Source: Fistularia commersonii (lineage: Eukaryota > Chordata > Actinopteri > Syngnathiformes > Fistulariidae). Taken from it: DNA of 64,000 nucleotides. Below, piece after piece: positions 45,844-58,168 of the stretch. The DNA lies in the NCBI GenBank assembly GCA_037954325.1, contig JBBMNZ010000034.1, positions 8,230,001-8,294,000 of the forward strand. The letters are read 5' to 3'. The notes below the pieces were generated by a model. It saw only the letters and a program-made list of their open reading frames with translations. It made no database searches and was not told the origin of the DNA. Numbering within the stretch: the stretch's first letter is position 1; each line of letters begins with the position of its first letter. The position numbers and the translations under genes were made by a program.

Positions 45844-46054
45844 GATTAGTCAACAAAATTGAAAAAAAAAAAAAAAATTAAGAGACTTATTGTATTTTAA
45901 TATCGTTGATCTTACTTGAAAATTCAAACACTTTATTGTAAAAAAAAAAAAAAAAGGTTAAAAAAAATGATATGTCTCTCAGAAATATATTTTAAAATAT
46001 GTGGCTTTTATGGCCCTCTCAGGCAAAAAAGGTGCCCGACCCCGGCGCTAAAGC

Positions 46055-46135
46055 AGTGACAGGCAGACAGGCTCCAGCAGCCCTGCGACGGCTGCAGGAT
46101 AAGCTCTATAGATCAGGAACGGATGGATGGATGGA
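46055..46135 (+). repeat. Dispersed repeat fragment with (GGAT)n
   Basis: 'caggctccagcagccctgcg', 'gctgcaggataagctctata', then (GGAT)n: the left end of the common fish repeat. Confidence 0.6.
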
Positions 46136-47639
46136 ATTATGAGTCCCCATCACAAAGCCCTCAACGCTGGAATCGCAGATATCTGGAGCAGATATTTATC
46201 AATGAAAGGCTGTTGCAAAGACAAACATTAAGAACTTCTATTTGTAATGAAATGATCTAAGATTTTTTTTTTTTTTTTTTAACACCGGCGTGTTTGCTCT
46301 CCATCCACAGAGCAGAAAGATCGAGTCTGTAATAATGGACTGCAGAATATCCAGGAGTTGCTATTTCAGAGATGAACGTCCGAAACCTTGCTTTGTTCTT
46401 TCCCTTTTTGAAGGCCGTGCAGGTCATCAGAATCAGGCGAAGTGCACGTCTGCCTCCGGATTGTTCCGGGGACGTCATGTGGATCCCCACCCGCTGCTCC
46501 GTCCTGATTTTGTTGTGTCGATTACGACGTCTGAACATTTCTGATCCACACAAACAAGTTGCGGAAAGCATCCCGTCATGAGGGAGAGGCATCCCCGGGA
46601 CCCCCACTTCCCTCCTCGTACCCCGAAATCCTACCAAAGCATCACTTTTAATTTGCTGTGAATCTCCCGCTCCCAGCCTGAATCCTGCGTTTGCAGCAGC
46701 TCCCCCTCCCCCGCCGGCCTATGCGCGCCAAAAAAGAAAAAAAAAAAAAAGTGTTTGAATTATTGATCACCATGTGATTCATCAGCAAGACCAAAGCCTC
46801 CAGAGATTTGGTGAAGATGCAAATAAAAAGGTGGAAAGAAATAGAAAGGGGGGGGATGGGGGGGCGCCGAGCACTCTGGGCCATTCATGAGTGTGACCCT
46901 AGAGACCTGACATCTCTGTTTGGCTTTTCTCCCGCTTCCATTGTTTCCGTCTCGCTCTCTTCTTTCGGTTGCCAAGGAAACCCTTGTTTTGACGTGATGC
47001 CGCATACAAATGAAAACAAACATGCCAAAAAAAAAAAAAAAAAAAAGGGGGGGGGGGGGTACTCGGACATACGTGATGCAGATCTGAGTTAGCGTGCCGA
47101 GCAGACAGCCGGGGTCGGGCTGCAGACGACGTGGGACTCGGCGCACATCCTGCTCTCAGGGCAACTGTCACTCTAAAGATAGCACTCCTTACTTATATAG
47201 CGTTTAACTCGACCACAAGAGGACCCGCCCAAAATGCAACACGGCTCCGCTCAGATGTAGCTGCGCGGTTTGCCGAGGCCCTGTTCCGACATGGAATTAA
47301 CATGCGTCTTGGGTGATCCCGTCGCAGAAGGACGGCCCTGGAGGTTTGCGTGAACGGCGTGGCAACAACCACACCCATGTGTGGAGGCTCTGCCCTGGTG
47401 CGCTCTCCTTGTTATGATCATCAGTTTGGAGAAATTTTGTCTGAAATGTGACTTGATGTCAGACAGCAGAGCCTATGTGTAACATTTCCTGGTATTCTTA
47501 GCGTGATATCCAAAAATATACGGGCCGTATCACCCTGCCGTGTTGTAAAGAATTCACCTCATCTGTGCTGGTTTGATTTATTGTCAGTGTTTTTTCTTGG
47601 TGGCGGACTAGACTTACTTACAAGACGGTGGTGGTGGGA

Positions 47640-47866
47640 GCAGCTGTTTGGTTTGCAGAGACAGGAGGCAGAGCTGGAGGTCGCAGGGATGAAGATGTTG
47701 AGGTTCTCTTTGGGATTGAAGAGGGTGGACGGGATCAGGAACGAGTCCATCAGAGGGACGACACATGTCGGATGTTTTGGAGAGAAGCTCAGAGACGTTT
47801 GTGTCACATACAGAGGAAGGAGAGGGAATTTTTCGGTAGGCGGACGCTGGAATCGGAGATCTAGAG
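47640..47866 (+). mobile_element. LINE fragment, left half (split by a hAT element)
   Basis: 'gaggcagagctggaggtcgc', 'gatgaagatgttgaggttct', reading KMLRFSLG and RIRNESIRGTTHVGCFGE. It is interrupted at 'gatctagag' (47866) and resumes at 49034. Confidence 0.87.
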
Positions 47867-49033
47867 CAGGAGTCGGGATCCTTTTTGACTGGGAGAGCCA
47901 TAAAAGCCAAATATTTCTAAATATATTTCATCGAGAGCCATATAGTATTTTAATGTATAATAAATCAAGTATGTCTTACTTTAATGAGACCTCTGGTGTC
48001 GCATGGATTTGTTCAAAGTGCCGCTTTATATTTGACCGTTTCATCGATGCAATTTTATCTGCACGGTAATCATCGTCTTTTTTTATTTTTGCCATCTTCT
48101 CCGTTACGAGAGTTGACGCGGATAAACTAGTCGGCTCTCTGATAAAATGACTTTCTTCACCTTTACAATGACCCGGACGCGCTCGGAAGCCAATGCTTCC
48201 CGACCCTACGGATGGGGGACCCGTGAAATTTATCGTCAAAACTAACTTCTGTTTACTTTAAAATGACACAGTATTATGAGGATATATCACAAGTATTTTA
48301 AAATCAGTTCCAAACTGATTTTTTCTTTGTCAACTCAAAATTGGCCATATCCCGTCACCGGAAGAGCCATAAATGGCTCGCGAGCCATATATGGCTCTTT
48401 CATCTGTACACTGCGGCTCCGAGTGGCTTGGGAAAATAAATTATAAATATTCAATTGAGGTGTATTTCATTTGTGTAAATTCTTTTTTTTTAACTTTTAG
48501 TTCTAAGTTGGAAGAATATTGTGATCTTGAAATATTAAATAAAATTATATTCATTATTTTTCGCCGCTCAAAATAACGTCACACTCGCGGAAGCCGGTAT
48601 AAACGCCGGCTGTTAAAGTCCCGATTTGCAGATGCTGTGCGCAGAAGTTCAGGGGCAGAAGTCCCATAAACCAGGTAAAATAAATATTTATGAAGATATT
48701 TTGCAAATATTTTTTTTTTATTGTTTACTGACACAGTGATTTTTTTTCCCGATTTATTTTTAAAATTCAGGTCAAGGCTCCGCTACACGCTCTGAAAGCC
48801 CAAAGCTTAAAATGAGTTCATTACATAAATAAAATTTAATTTTCTCCGTAATACTTTGTGACTTTCAGAAGCAACACACTTGTTTATACAAAGTGTAAAG
48901 GTAATAAAAAGCAATATATACAGTGGTACCTTTATTCTAGACGTCAAAAAGTAATTGCGGCTCCCAGTGTTTTCTTTTCCGAGGAAACCGGGTCCAAATG
49001 GCTCTTTGGGTGTTAAAGGGTTGCCGACCCCTG
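47867..49033. mobile_element. hAT-type transposon nested in a LINE
   Basis: Left end CAGGAGTCGGGATCCTTT; right end read inward CAGGGGTCGGCAACCC, a classical hAT terminus. Flanks atctagag (47859-47866) and gactagag (49034-49041) match at 6 of 8 positions. The LINE reading continues across the insertion. The interior carries repeated 'gagccatatatggctc' motifs and no intact transposase. Confidence 0.85.
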
Positions 49034-49140
49034 GACTAGAGGAAGACCGAAGAGAAGATTTACGGACGTAGTGAGAGAGGACATGAAGTTGGTTGGTGTG
49101 AGAGAGGAGGATACAGAGAATAAGGTTAGAAGGAAGACAG
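49034..49140 (+). mobile_element. LINE fragment, right half
   Basis: 'ctagaggaagaccgaagaga', 'tacggacgtagtgagagagg', 'acatgaagttggttggtgtg': direct continuation of the copy at 47640. A dispersed-repeat fragment (49145-49262) follows. Confidence 0.85.
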
Positions 49141-49144
49141 ACTG

Positions 49145-49262
49145 GATCATTTTTGCATGTTCTTGGAATGCTTTTAGGAAACCTGCGAACTCCCGGTCGG
49201 AATCCAATCAGGGACCTTGTTGCTGTGAGGTGGAAGCGCTAACCGCTGCGCCGCCATCTTCT
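49145..49262 (+). repeat. Dispersed repeat fragment
   Basis: 'ttttgcatgttcttggaatg', 'ggtcggaatccaatcaggga', 'ccttgttgctgtgaggtgga', 'agcgctaaccgctgcgccgc': right end of the 'gggaggaaaccggaga' repeat. Confidence 0.75.
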
Positions 49263-51809
49263 TAAGGAACCTTTCCTTGTGACGTTGGCACTCATCTGCT
49301 TTGGATAACTTCCTGCATGTCACAAATGTCTCTTGGGGTTAACAAGGACCGGTTCAGTTCCAGTTCCATTAAATGTGAGATCTGACCTCTAAATCAATGT
49401 ATTTCAGTTTACTTGACTGAATTAGCCGTGTGTTTAGTTTAGATATGGATTTTCTTTTCGTCTCGGGGTCACTTGTTAACCACAGATTGAAACTCGCGCC
49501 GATGGAGAAAAGACAGTGACCTTCCCGCCGTCGACCGACCCGCCGGGGTTTATGAAAATATGCTTGTGCTCGGAAAAAAAAAAACCCTCCCGTCACAGCT
49601 CCCTTCCTCTTTGTCTTCAATTTAACAGCCCATAAATTATGTGGTAATGTGTCGAAAACCTTGGGCAAGCAAAGCGTGCACTGTATGTACCCGTCGCTGC
49701 ACAAGGTTGTGTGTGTTCCACATCAATGACGCAGCGATATTAAGTTATAATAGAGATAAAACTTGAACTATTTGCAAGCCCATTCCTCTCCTTCCAATCC
49801 ACCGTTTCCAGCGGTGTCATTTGTTACGGCGTGGCATCGAATAAATTGCTTCGAGAGCGGAGCAGCTGCTCGGACTATCTTGACAGATCGCGCTCGGCGG
49901 AACGGCTGCGAGGAATATTCATCACGCTAAAAACCCGGCTCTCGTTTTACAAACCACCGGCGGCCTCGTGGTCGTGTTTCTTTACATTTCATCGCGCGAT
50001 GAAACAGCCGGATGACGACGAGGACGCGCGGCGAAAACTAACTTTACCGGGAGGATGGAAGATAAGGAGCGATGGTGTTATGATGAAAAAAAAAAAAAAA
50101 GCATTGATTAAATTATGGAAAGTACAGCTGGGGGCTGCAAACTGCTGACAGCTGCTGGCTGCTCTTGACTGCGTGCTTGTAATTAGAACTTCCTCTGTTG
50201 CGGCTACATTTCCTATTTGCTAATTAGGATGACGCCGTCGCTCTTTTCGTCCCGTGCAGGTATCCAACCGGGTTGTTCCGACCGCCGCCCTTTTTTTGTC
50301 ACGTCCGCCGCGTTCGGGTTTACAATCGCTTTCCTCACAACCCGACGCGATCCCCCCCCCCCCCCCGCCCCCCCGGGCTGAGACCGAACGGGTCTCCGAC
50401 TAAATTAGCCCGTATTAATCTACACATGCCTGATACCTCCGCTGATTAACTTATAAGAACTTATGGCTGACGGCGAAGCAGAGGAGGCGAGATAAAGGAA
50501 GGAAACTAAACTTAAGAGTGTCGAGTATTTTCCAAGAGATATCAGCTGGGAGGAAGGAAGGCCGCTGCTGTAATTATTGCGTTGGAATTTCGGTCTTATC
50601 AGCGAAGCGTTCCTGATCACTGAGTCAGCTTGTTGGTTACAGACATCACGTAAATGCTGCAGCTCGTCAGCAAATATGAAGTGTGTGTTGCTGCACTGGG
50701 TGTTTTTCCAGGAAAATAGTGGCTCCCGCCCTTTTGCAAGAAGGTTCCCGGTTGGATTCCTGTGTCTCTGCATGGGTTTCATCATTAGGGTACAGCAGTT
50801 AAAAAACATGCAGGAGGTAACACTGAAGACCCTAAATGAATGAATGAATGAATAAATCTGTCGTCCCGTTTTTAGAAGTAATAAAAAAACGTGGGTTCTA
50901 ACTTCAATTTTAGAAACGAATTGACGTCCGGAGGATAATGAGGACAAGAGAACTCGCTCGTCAACCCGTCGCGACAATTTCCCAGTCGCTTTGGGGGCGT
51001 GCATTTATAAAGAAGCGCTTTAAGGAGCTCCCCGGGCTGATGTGCCACATGATCCCGCATTGTTTTTATGCAGATGTCATTTGGCATCTGATTTTAAGGC
51101 TTTTGCAAAAAGTTATCTTTTTTTTCATTGTGTTGCACAGCATGCTGGTTTTACATACATTTTCTGGAGGGGGGGCTTAATGCTGCTTTGGGAGGGAATT
51201 CAAGGAATTTTATTCTGTCTGAACTCCATCACCTGACCGGCCCTCGAATCGTGGGCAAGCTTCATCGGGAATCCGGCGGGAGATCTTTACCGTTCAACAC
51301 GCACGTTTGTTTTTTGTTTTTTTTTTCTGCCGGCAGCAAAGCGCAAATACGGCTGTTGGCACGTTAAAAAAATGGTTGAATTTTTCCATTAAATGCATCC
51401 TACTTTATTACTCAAACGAAAGCCTTCAGTTAATCACAATTTCAATTTAACATGCTTTAATATTCCCCCGCACTCTCTGAGTAATCGGCTGGAAATACAA
51501 ATTCTAAGGAAGGTGCGAAACGCAACGATGAACCCCGGCGTAAGAGTTAGACGGTAACTTCCGCGGAGGAATTTAATGCAACAAGCTCCTCCGCCAGTGG
51601 TCTGTTCGGCACCGAGATCTAAAACAAGAGGTACTTAAAGCGGGACAAAGGGATTATCTGCTTTAGGTTTGACTGTGCAGACCATATTTCAAACGGTGAA
51701 TAAGAAAAGGCTTTCCAAAGGCTCCCTCCCTCTTAATCCCTGTTCAGCTCTGCTAGACCAGGCACCACCAAGAGCTATCTATCCGTCCTCCTCCCCATGT
51801 TCCCGCTGG

Positions 51810-51845
<36 letters not shown>

Positions 51846-52907
51846 TCACACATCGCCCATGCTGAGATTGGCACCATTAGTTACACAAGGACCAGGCAGG
51901 GCCTGGAGGTAAATGACTTTGCCCAGGCGAGAGGTAAAAATTGTATTGGAGAAAGTTTTTTTTTTTAAGAAGCACTTTACTGCCTGTTGGAAGTCAAAGA
52001 GACGAGCCGGTGCAGACGCTGCGCTTCCACTCGCTTAAAATTTGCAAGAGAATAGCTATTTTCCTTTCTCACGGGAATACGGGCTTTCAATGTGACCGTG
52101 ATTCGCGGTTCCTCCAACACGAGTCGGTCTCCTGTTTATATCACAGGTTTTCACGAGCACAATAATGTTTTGCTGTCGACCAGAAACGTGGCGATGCCAA
52201 AGCTGCGGGTTGCAAAATAGTCTCGCTCGGGTTTCTTCTGTGTCATTTTGCAGAACGGAGGGAGGCAGTAATACAAGAAATCACACCTGTCTTCAGAGGT
52301 TGGGGTGAAAAAAGGAACTCCACCGTAGTTGCGTGATGAAAAACGTATAAGATTAAATGGAAACGTGGACAAAAAGCCTCAAAACACAATATCCCATGTG
52401 GTTTATTTAAAAAAAAAAAGTTAAATTCCTCCAATTACCGATTCTGGTCTGTTTGTCTTGTCACCTCCACGCCCTTCAGTTCTGCAAATAAAAGAAAGAA
52501 AAACGGGAGCGCTGAACTCCATCATCCTCTCGTCTCCAAGATAAACACAGGTTTAGAGTTGCGTAATAGCAAGTGTCTCGCTCATCATGACACATAATCT
52601 TCCCGTGTATTCCGACGAGATTTATTTAGATAAGATTTCCTTGGATTTTACTCGGTGTGTTTTCCACGTGCTTAAAACTTCCGCCGCGGTTGGGATTTGA
52701 TCGGTAACCCGCTGAGAGCACAAATCTATTCATAATTAAACAGAATCCGCGGAATCCATTTTAACTGGCTCCTTTATTACTTGAATCAATAAGAGATGTG
52801 CAATGTGGAATGACAATTATATTACGAAATGCATGATTTGTTCGGGATATATCTGCTCAGGCGTGCCAGATGTATAAAACAAATATTTTTGGTGAGCCAC
52901 AAAGTGT

Positions 52908-53240
52908 TTAAAAAAAAAAAAAAAAAAAAAAAAGGGAACACTAAAATCACACATGATCTGAATGAATGAAAAATTCTCATGAAATACTTTGACGTTTACA
53001 TAGTTGAATGCCATGACAATAAAAACACAACAAAAAATGATCAATGGAAATCAAATGTATGAAATCATGCAGGTCTGGAGTTGAAATGAAAGTGTAAAAA
53101 CACACTTCATGCCGATCCAACGTCGATGTAATGTCCTTAAAACAAGTCAAAATGCGTCCGTGTTGCTTCCTAAGTGGACAGTTTGATTTCGCACAAGTGT
53201 GATTGACTTGGAGTTACATTTATTTTTTCGAGCAGTATAG
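52908..53240 (-). mobile_element. Tc1-like transposon, internally deleted copy
   Basis: Reverse of the element at 2933-3223. It begins with an A-run then 'gggaacactaaaatcacaca' and ends 'ggagttacatttattttttc' 'gagcagta'. Both arms are longer and better kept than in the first copy. The transposase is missing at the same junction ('caagtcaaaat' joined to 'gtgttgcttcc'). Confidence 0.87.
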
Positions 53241-53289
53241 ATTAAAACACCTTCGATGGAAATAAATGCATCACGTTCATGACTTTAAA

Positions 53290-53600
53290 ATAACTGAGGC
53301 AGAGCCGGAGGCGGCTGAGAGGAAGATGTTGAGGTTCTTTTTAGGAGTGATGAGGACGGATGGGATCGGGGTGTTAGATGTTCTGGAGATAAGGTCGGAC
53401 GGAGATGTTTGGAAGGATGGTGAAGTTCCGGGTAGAAGGAGGCTGAGGTTGGAGCTGCCAGAAGATCAGAGAAGAGATTTATGGACGGTGTGAAAGAGGA
53501 AATGGAAATAAGTTGGTGTGAGAGAAGAGGATAGGGTTGGATGGAGGAGGTTGATTCGATGCGGCGACCCCCCCGAAGGGAGCGGCCGAAAGGAGGGGGG
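53290..53600 (+). mobile_element. LINE ORF2 C-terminal fragment
   Basis: 'gaggcagagccggaggcggc', 'agatgttgaggttctttt', 'agaagagatttatggacg', 'gttggtgtgagagaagagga' and the terminal 'gcggcgacccccccgaaggg'. Internal deletions; same family as 1-580. Confidence 0.85.
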
Positions 53601-53629
53601 AAAAAAAAGGAAGAGATGACTTGAAAATG

Positions 53630-53895
53630 TATTCGTTCATTCATCGATCATCCGTAGTGCTTATCCTGCACTCAGGGTCGGCCGGAGTCTATCCCGGCTG
53701 TCGTTTGCAGAGAAGCGGCGTTCACCCTGGACCGGTGGAGTCACAAATGGAGACGTACGACCGTCCGCTCTCTCGCTCGCACGTCTGAGCAATTTCCAGT
53801 GAGCTTCCTGCTTTTTTTTTTGGGACTGTGGGAGGAAACCAGAGATCCTGGAGGAACCCACACAGACACAGGATGGACAATCTAGAGATTCCTGT
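53630..53895 (+). repeat. Teleost 'gggaggaaaccggaga' dispersed repeat
   Basis: 'cgttcattcatcgatcatcc', 'gtagtgcttatcctgcactc', 'agggtcggccggagtctatc', 'ctgtgggaggaaaccagaga'. Truncated right end; another fragment at about 54205-54260. Confidence 0.82.
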
Positions 53896-53956
53896 TAACA
53901 CATATCTCCAAAAAACATCATGCATGCCAGAATCAGTATTTTGTGTTATATGTAAA

Positions 53957-54080
53957 ATGATGAGATGAGAACAACTTTACTAATCCCGAAGGAAATTGTT
54001 GTGCCAGAGTTTCAAGTAAAAACATAACAGTAATAGATGATAGTGGAAAGGAGGAAGAATAAGAAATATAGTGAAATATA
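53957..54080 (-). mobile_element. Reverse-oriented LINE tail
   Basis: 'agaacaactttactaatccc', 'gaaggaaattgttgtgccag', 'agtttcaagtaaaaacataa': second copy of 17967-18175. Confidence 0.7.
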
Positions 54081-55234
54081 AATTGTCTTAGCTGTTAGCA
54101 GTAACTACAAAGATTGAAGATTCCCCGCGGCTGAGGGAAGAAAATAAAAAATAAATAAATAGATAAAAGATAAATCATCTTTGGATTTTTCTCCAAAACT
54201 CTACTAAGAATAAGGAGATTCCACGCTGGGATCCAACCAGAGGCGCTTACCACTTCAACCTGGTTAATTTTTTTTTTTTTGGGGGGGGTCAAAAATCAGC
54301 TTTCGTCACTCGACGTTGCTTCACCAGGAACTCCCAGCATTGGTGGTGGCCGCTCGCGTACGCATCCTCCAGCCTTTCACCGGCTTTCCCTCGGTCTGAG
54401 CGTCCGATGATACATCCAGGAAGAGTTATTTGAGGTGCGTTCTACAGAGGACACGTAGAGAGGAGGAACGGTGATGTGATTTATCTCCTCTGGGGCTCGG
54501 GGTGTGGAGCCGTGGCAGTAAGGAGGTCGGCGGTCAGCCATCAGTTTTCTCCAGGACGGTGTCACCAGATTGGCTTTTATGCCTCATCAGATCTGTCTAT
54601 TACCGCAAATCACCGTCTTGTCAAAACACGGCTTAGTTATTAGTTTGCGTGCATCTGTCAAGCCAGCCTGCGCCGCGCTCGGCCATCTTTGAAACCCCGG
54701 TTTGGCGTCTCATCACAGTGACCTGTTTTTCGTGCATTTAAGCCACTCATCTCGAACACACACGTTTCATAATTAGCTATCACACGATGAAGATCAAACA
54801 TGTTTTTTTTTTCTCTCTCCTCCTCATCGCAGTCAGCCGCGTTCCCTGTGATCCCCTCATCACTCTTTTATCCGTGGCGTTTTTTTTCTTTCATCTCGCT
54901 CTTCGCGATTCCTGAAAGATGGTGAATATTTCGCAGCTTTGATAACCTCGATTTAGGTTTGGAGAGAAAAGAGAGGGATAAAGCTGTGTCCAGTTGCGTA
55001 TTCGGCTCGATTGTGCACGGCTCTCGGGAGACCGCGGATGAATATACGTGAACCCGCAGACAATCTTAATAATCTGCTATCGTGTAGCTGAAGAACTGAG
55101 CAATTACTGGTTTCTGAGAGCCGGTGAAAAGCACTGTAAAGAGAGCAACCGTGTGAGGATATCAGGGCGAATCATGGCTAAGAATCACAATTTCTCTTTA
55201 TTTGCTGCTTTCTGTTCATTAAAAAAATAAATCA

Positions 55235-56186
55235 CAGGTGTAAAACTCAAGGCGCGCGGGCCAAATGTGGCCTTAAAATAAATAACTCAAACACCTGGAT
55301 AAACTATAAACTACATTTCACAATTCACGCCGATCATGTTACCCGTAAAGTATCGGCATCCCGCCATTAGATTGCAGTGTATCCACATCGACAAGTGAAA
55401 TTGAGAAATACGAATGATCCCTAAATGTCCAAAAAGAGAAAAGTTGATGCAGATGGAAGGTTGTTTCAAGAAAGATGGGAAGGCGACTGCATGTTTGTTC
55501 TTCAAGGAGAAAATCAGGGTGTCTTGTGTTATGAGGCAGCGTCGGTTGTCAGAGTTCAATCTACGTCTGCATTTTGACACCAAAGACAGAGCTACGAATG
55601 CCAAAGTAAGCCTTCCAGAAAAACAAAAAATTGTCTAAGAATTAAAAGCCAAAGTAAGATGGCAGCAGAATGTGTTCACAGAAGCCGCATCCAAAAACAC
55701 TGCAGCAGTGAAAGCTAGTTTTCTTCTATATAGAAATCCTCCAAACTTATTCTGTTATTCAGCCCCTCTCAACTGTGACAAAAGGTTTTGAACAAATAAT
55801 TACTTATTTTACATGAAGGAGTCCTTACATTGATTTTACATTAGGTTACATTACGTTACATTTACACGAGTCATGCCCTCACGCCGTTGTTTGATCCTAA
55901 TTTTATACTATTTTTATCCTTTATCCTATTTTCATCCTTGTAGGTCTCAGCCTGTTCACATCCTGCTTATTTTTGTCATTATTTTTGTCATTTTTTCCAT
56001 TAAGTTGTCCATTCTTATCCTTCATGTTGTTGTTGTTGTTCTCTCTGCTGTCTATTTATTTGTGGATGTTTTCACTATCTTCTCATTGTCTATCTATTAT
56101 ATTTATATTTATATTTATTGATAGTATAAGTTCATCTTATCTCATCTTACATGTGGCCCTCGGCGAAAATGAGTTTGACCCCCTTG
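55235..56186 (+). mobile_element. hAT element with transposase remnant and nested LINE tail
   Basis: Left end CAGGTGTAAAACTCAAGGCG; right end read inward CAAGGGGGTCAAACTCATTT. Inside, 55430-55720 carries the N-terminus of a GTF2IRD2-like (Charlie-type) hAT transposase: KKRKVDADGRLFQE-like residues, a BED-finger remnant around LRLHFDTKD, then VSLPEKQKIV. It is spread over several frames and interrupted by stops. A retroposon tail (about 55870-56150, ending 'tcatcttatctcatcttac') is inserted in it. No matching 8-bp flanks are seen. Confidence 0.8.
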
Positions 56187-56254
56187 CCCTAAATTGTCCA
56201 GACGTGTGAATGGTTGCATCCCTCTTTATGATGCGAATGAGAGTGTGCACGTCC

Positions 56255-56390
56255 CTCTATGTGGACCTGTGATTGGCTCCCGTCCGGTCCAGGATAAACC
56301 CTCACCCAATGACAGCTGGGATCACTTCCAGCAGCCCCGCAACCCCTAATGCAGGATAAGCGGCCTAGATAATGAACGAATGAATGACAG
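56255..56390 (-). repeat. Dispersed repeat, reverse fragment
   Basis: 'tgtgattggctcccgtccgg', 'cagcagccccgcaacccct', 'gcaggataagcggcctagat': complement of the left half of the common fish repeat. Confidence 0.7.
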
Positions 56391-57001
56391 TGATAAATAT
56401 TCTTTCTTATAAATAGTATATAATGGAGCAAAAGATGTTTACCTTTGTTGAAACCATTTGTTTTATTCATGACGTGGTTGCAGAAATGTCTCTCAAAGCA
56501 TGAATCAATCACTGCATTGGCCGTTTGCCCAAGATTTTAGCGAGAAACACAGAAATCAGTGCATCTTTAGTGAAAGGTGATTGTTCCACCCTGCTTTTAA
56601 ACCCAACCCTCTAATGTCCTCACGCCAAAGCGAACCCAATAGATCTTCTCACCTCTCCAGGAGTCATTAGGCCTGCAGGAGATCAGCCTGAGGCTTTCAT
56701 GCGCCGCTATCATAACGGCTCTCAGTTCCTGGAAGAGCATCGGTATCTGTTGATCAAATTCTGGCCCACTCTCCAGTAACCTGCGCCCTATGAATTGTTG
56801 ACTAATTGTGCAATATGGGTTTGAATGATAGTGTGAGAGTGTGTGTGTGTGTGTGTGTGTGTTTGTATGCGGGCCTGACAGTGTATCTGGGTGGACAGAG
56901 GCCCTTCCATCGCCTGATTTATTGTTGTCATCTTAATGGATTATTGAATTAGCGCTGAACATGATAGGCTGAGTACAGCATCTCGGCGGGGGGAGTGTGT
57001 G

Positions 57002-57036
<35 letters not shown>

Positions 57037-58120
57037 TACTCTCATGCCTGTACACTTCTTAAATGTAATGACATTATGGAAAAATTCTAGGGAAAAGAGT
57101 TCATGGCCGTGTCTGCTGAACACATCAATGGAGTTGGAGGGACGTGTTTTTGTGTGTGTGTGTGTGTGTGTGTGTTAGCTTATGAGGATGATTATCGCCG
57201 TATTCTGGGGCGGCGGTCTAGCGCCACCATCTACAAGTTTGAATTTCACTCAATTCAAAGTAGATCTAGACTCCTGCGAGCCTCCCAGAGGTCATGACAA
57301 TTTCAAGAAACGGATAATGTTTATTTTGTTTGCGCCTCTGGAGTTTGTCGCGGATTGTGCGTTGTGTTCAGAGCAAAGTGTCAGCACTTACCAGATGCCG
57401 GGGAAATGTGCGCGGTGCAGATAGCTCCGCTCCAGATGTCACTGACATCATAAAGTAGGAAAGAGGCAATCATTTATGACAAAATAGCACGCGTTTTCTG
57501 TCTACGGGGTTTAATCTACAGTCTCGTAGAGTTCATGCCACTGCATATTTAGTGTGTTTAGTTTTCACAGTCTGTGTTCAAATACAGAATTAAGTGTGTG
57601 TTACCCCCAGGACTGACATTTTGTCGGTGAGGACATCTCACGATGCTTCTTTTTGTCGGTGCGGCAATTACCCGCGCACATAAATCACGTCGATATTGCA
57701 TGACCCGCAGCTGACCAGAAGATGTACGCCTCTGGACTTTATTCATTTCCTTCAGCCTCATCCAGGGGATAAACAGAGGTTATTAAGAGCGAAGAAGCGC
57801 AGCCATTCCACCGCAGCCGAAATTGTCAGTGATCTCGCCCGTGTTGTCCATCCACTCCAATTCTCCTTGTCATCAGAACGAAGGGAGTTATTGCATCGCT
57901 GAGCAGTTCCTTGACTTTCGTCCTGCGACGCCAGATATAGGTCACTTACCTCGCCCTCTGCTGCCTCCCACTTTGTCTCCGTGGTTACTGCTGCACAATG
58001 AGAAGGAGTGCTCACTTTTAATCATCACCTCGTACTTGATCATCTCTCCTCCCTGCCTGTCACGATGTGTCATTGGGTTGCTGGTAACATTTCCATTACA
58101 TCAAGAAGAGCAGCCACAGC

Positions 58121-58122
<2 letters not shown>

Positions 58123-58168
<46 letters not shown>
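58123..58168. repeat. (TG)n(CG)n microsatellite
   Basis: About 19 TG units followed by GCGCGC: an alternating purine-pyrimidine tract with Z-DNA potential. Similar (CA)/(TG) runs occur at 57004-57034 and 57152-57174. Confidence 0.95.

Noticed and set aside
55414..55638. Possible host gene (GTF2IRD2-like zinc-finger protein)
   Set aside because: The similarity is to the hAT transposase domain these genes were derived from. The frame is broken, the copy has hAT ends, and a deleted copy occurs at 27530, so it is a transposon.
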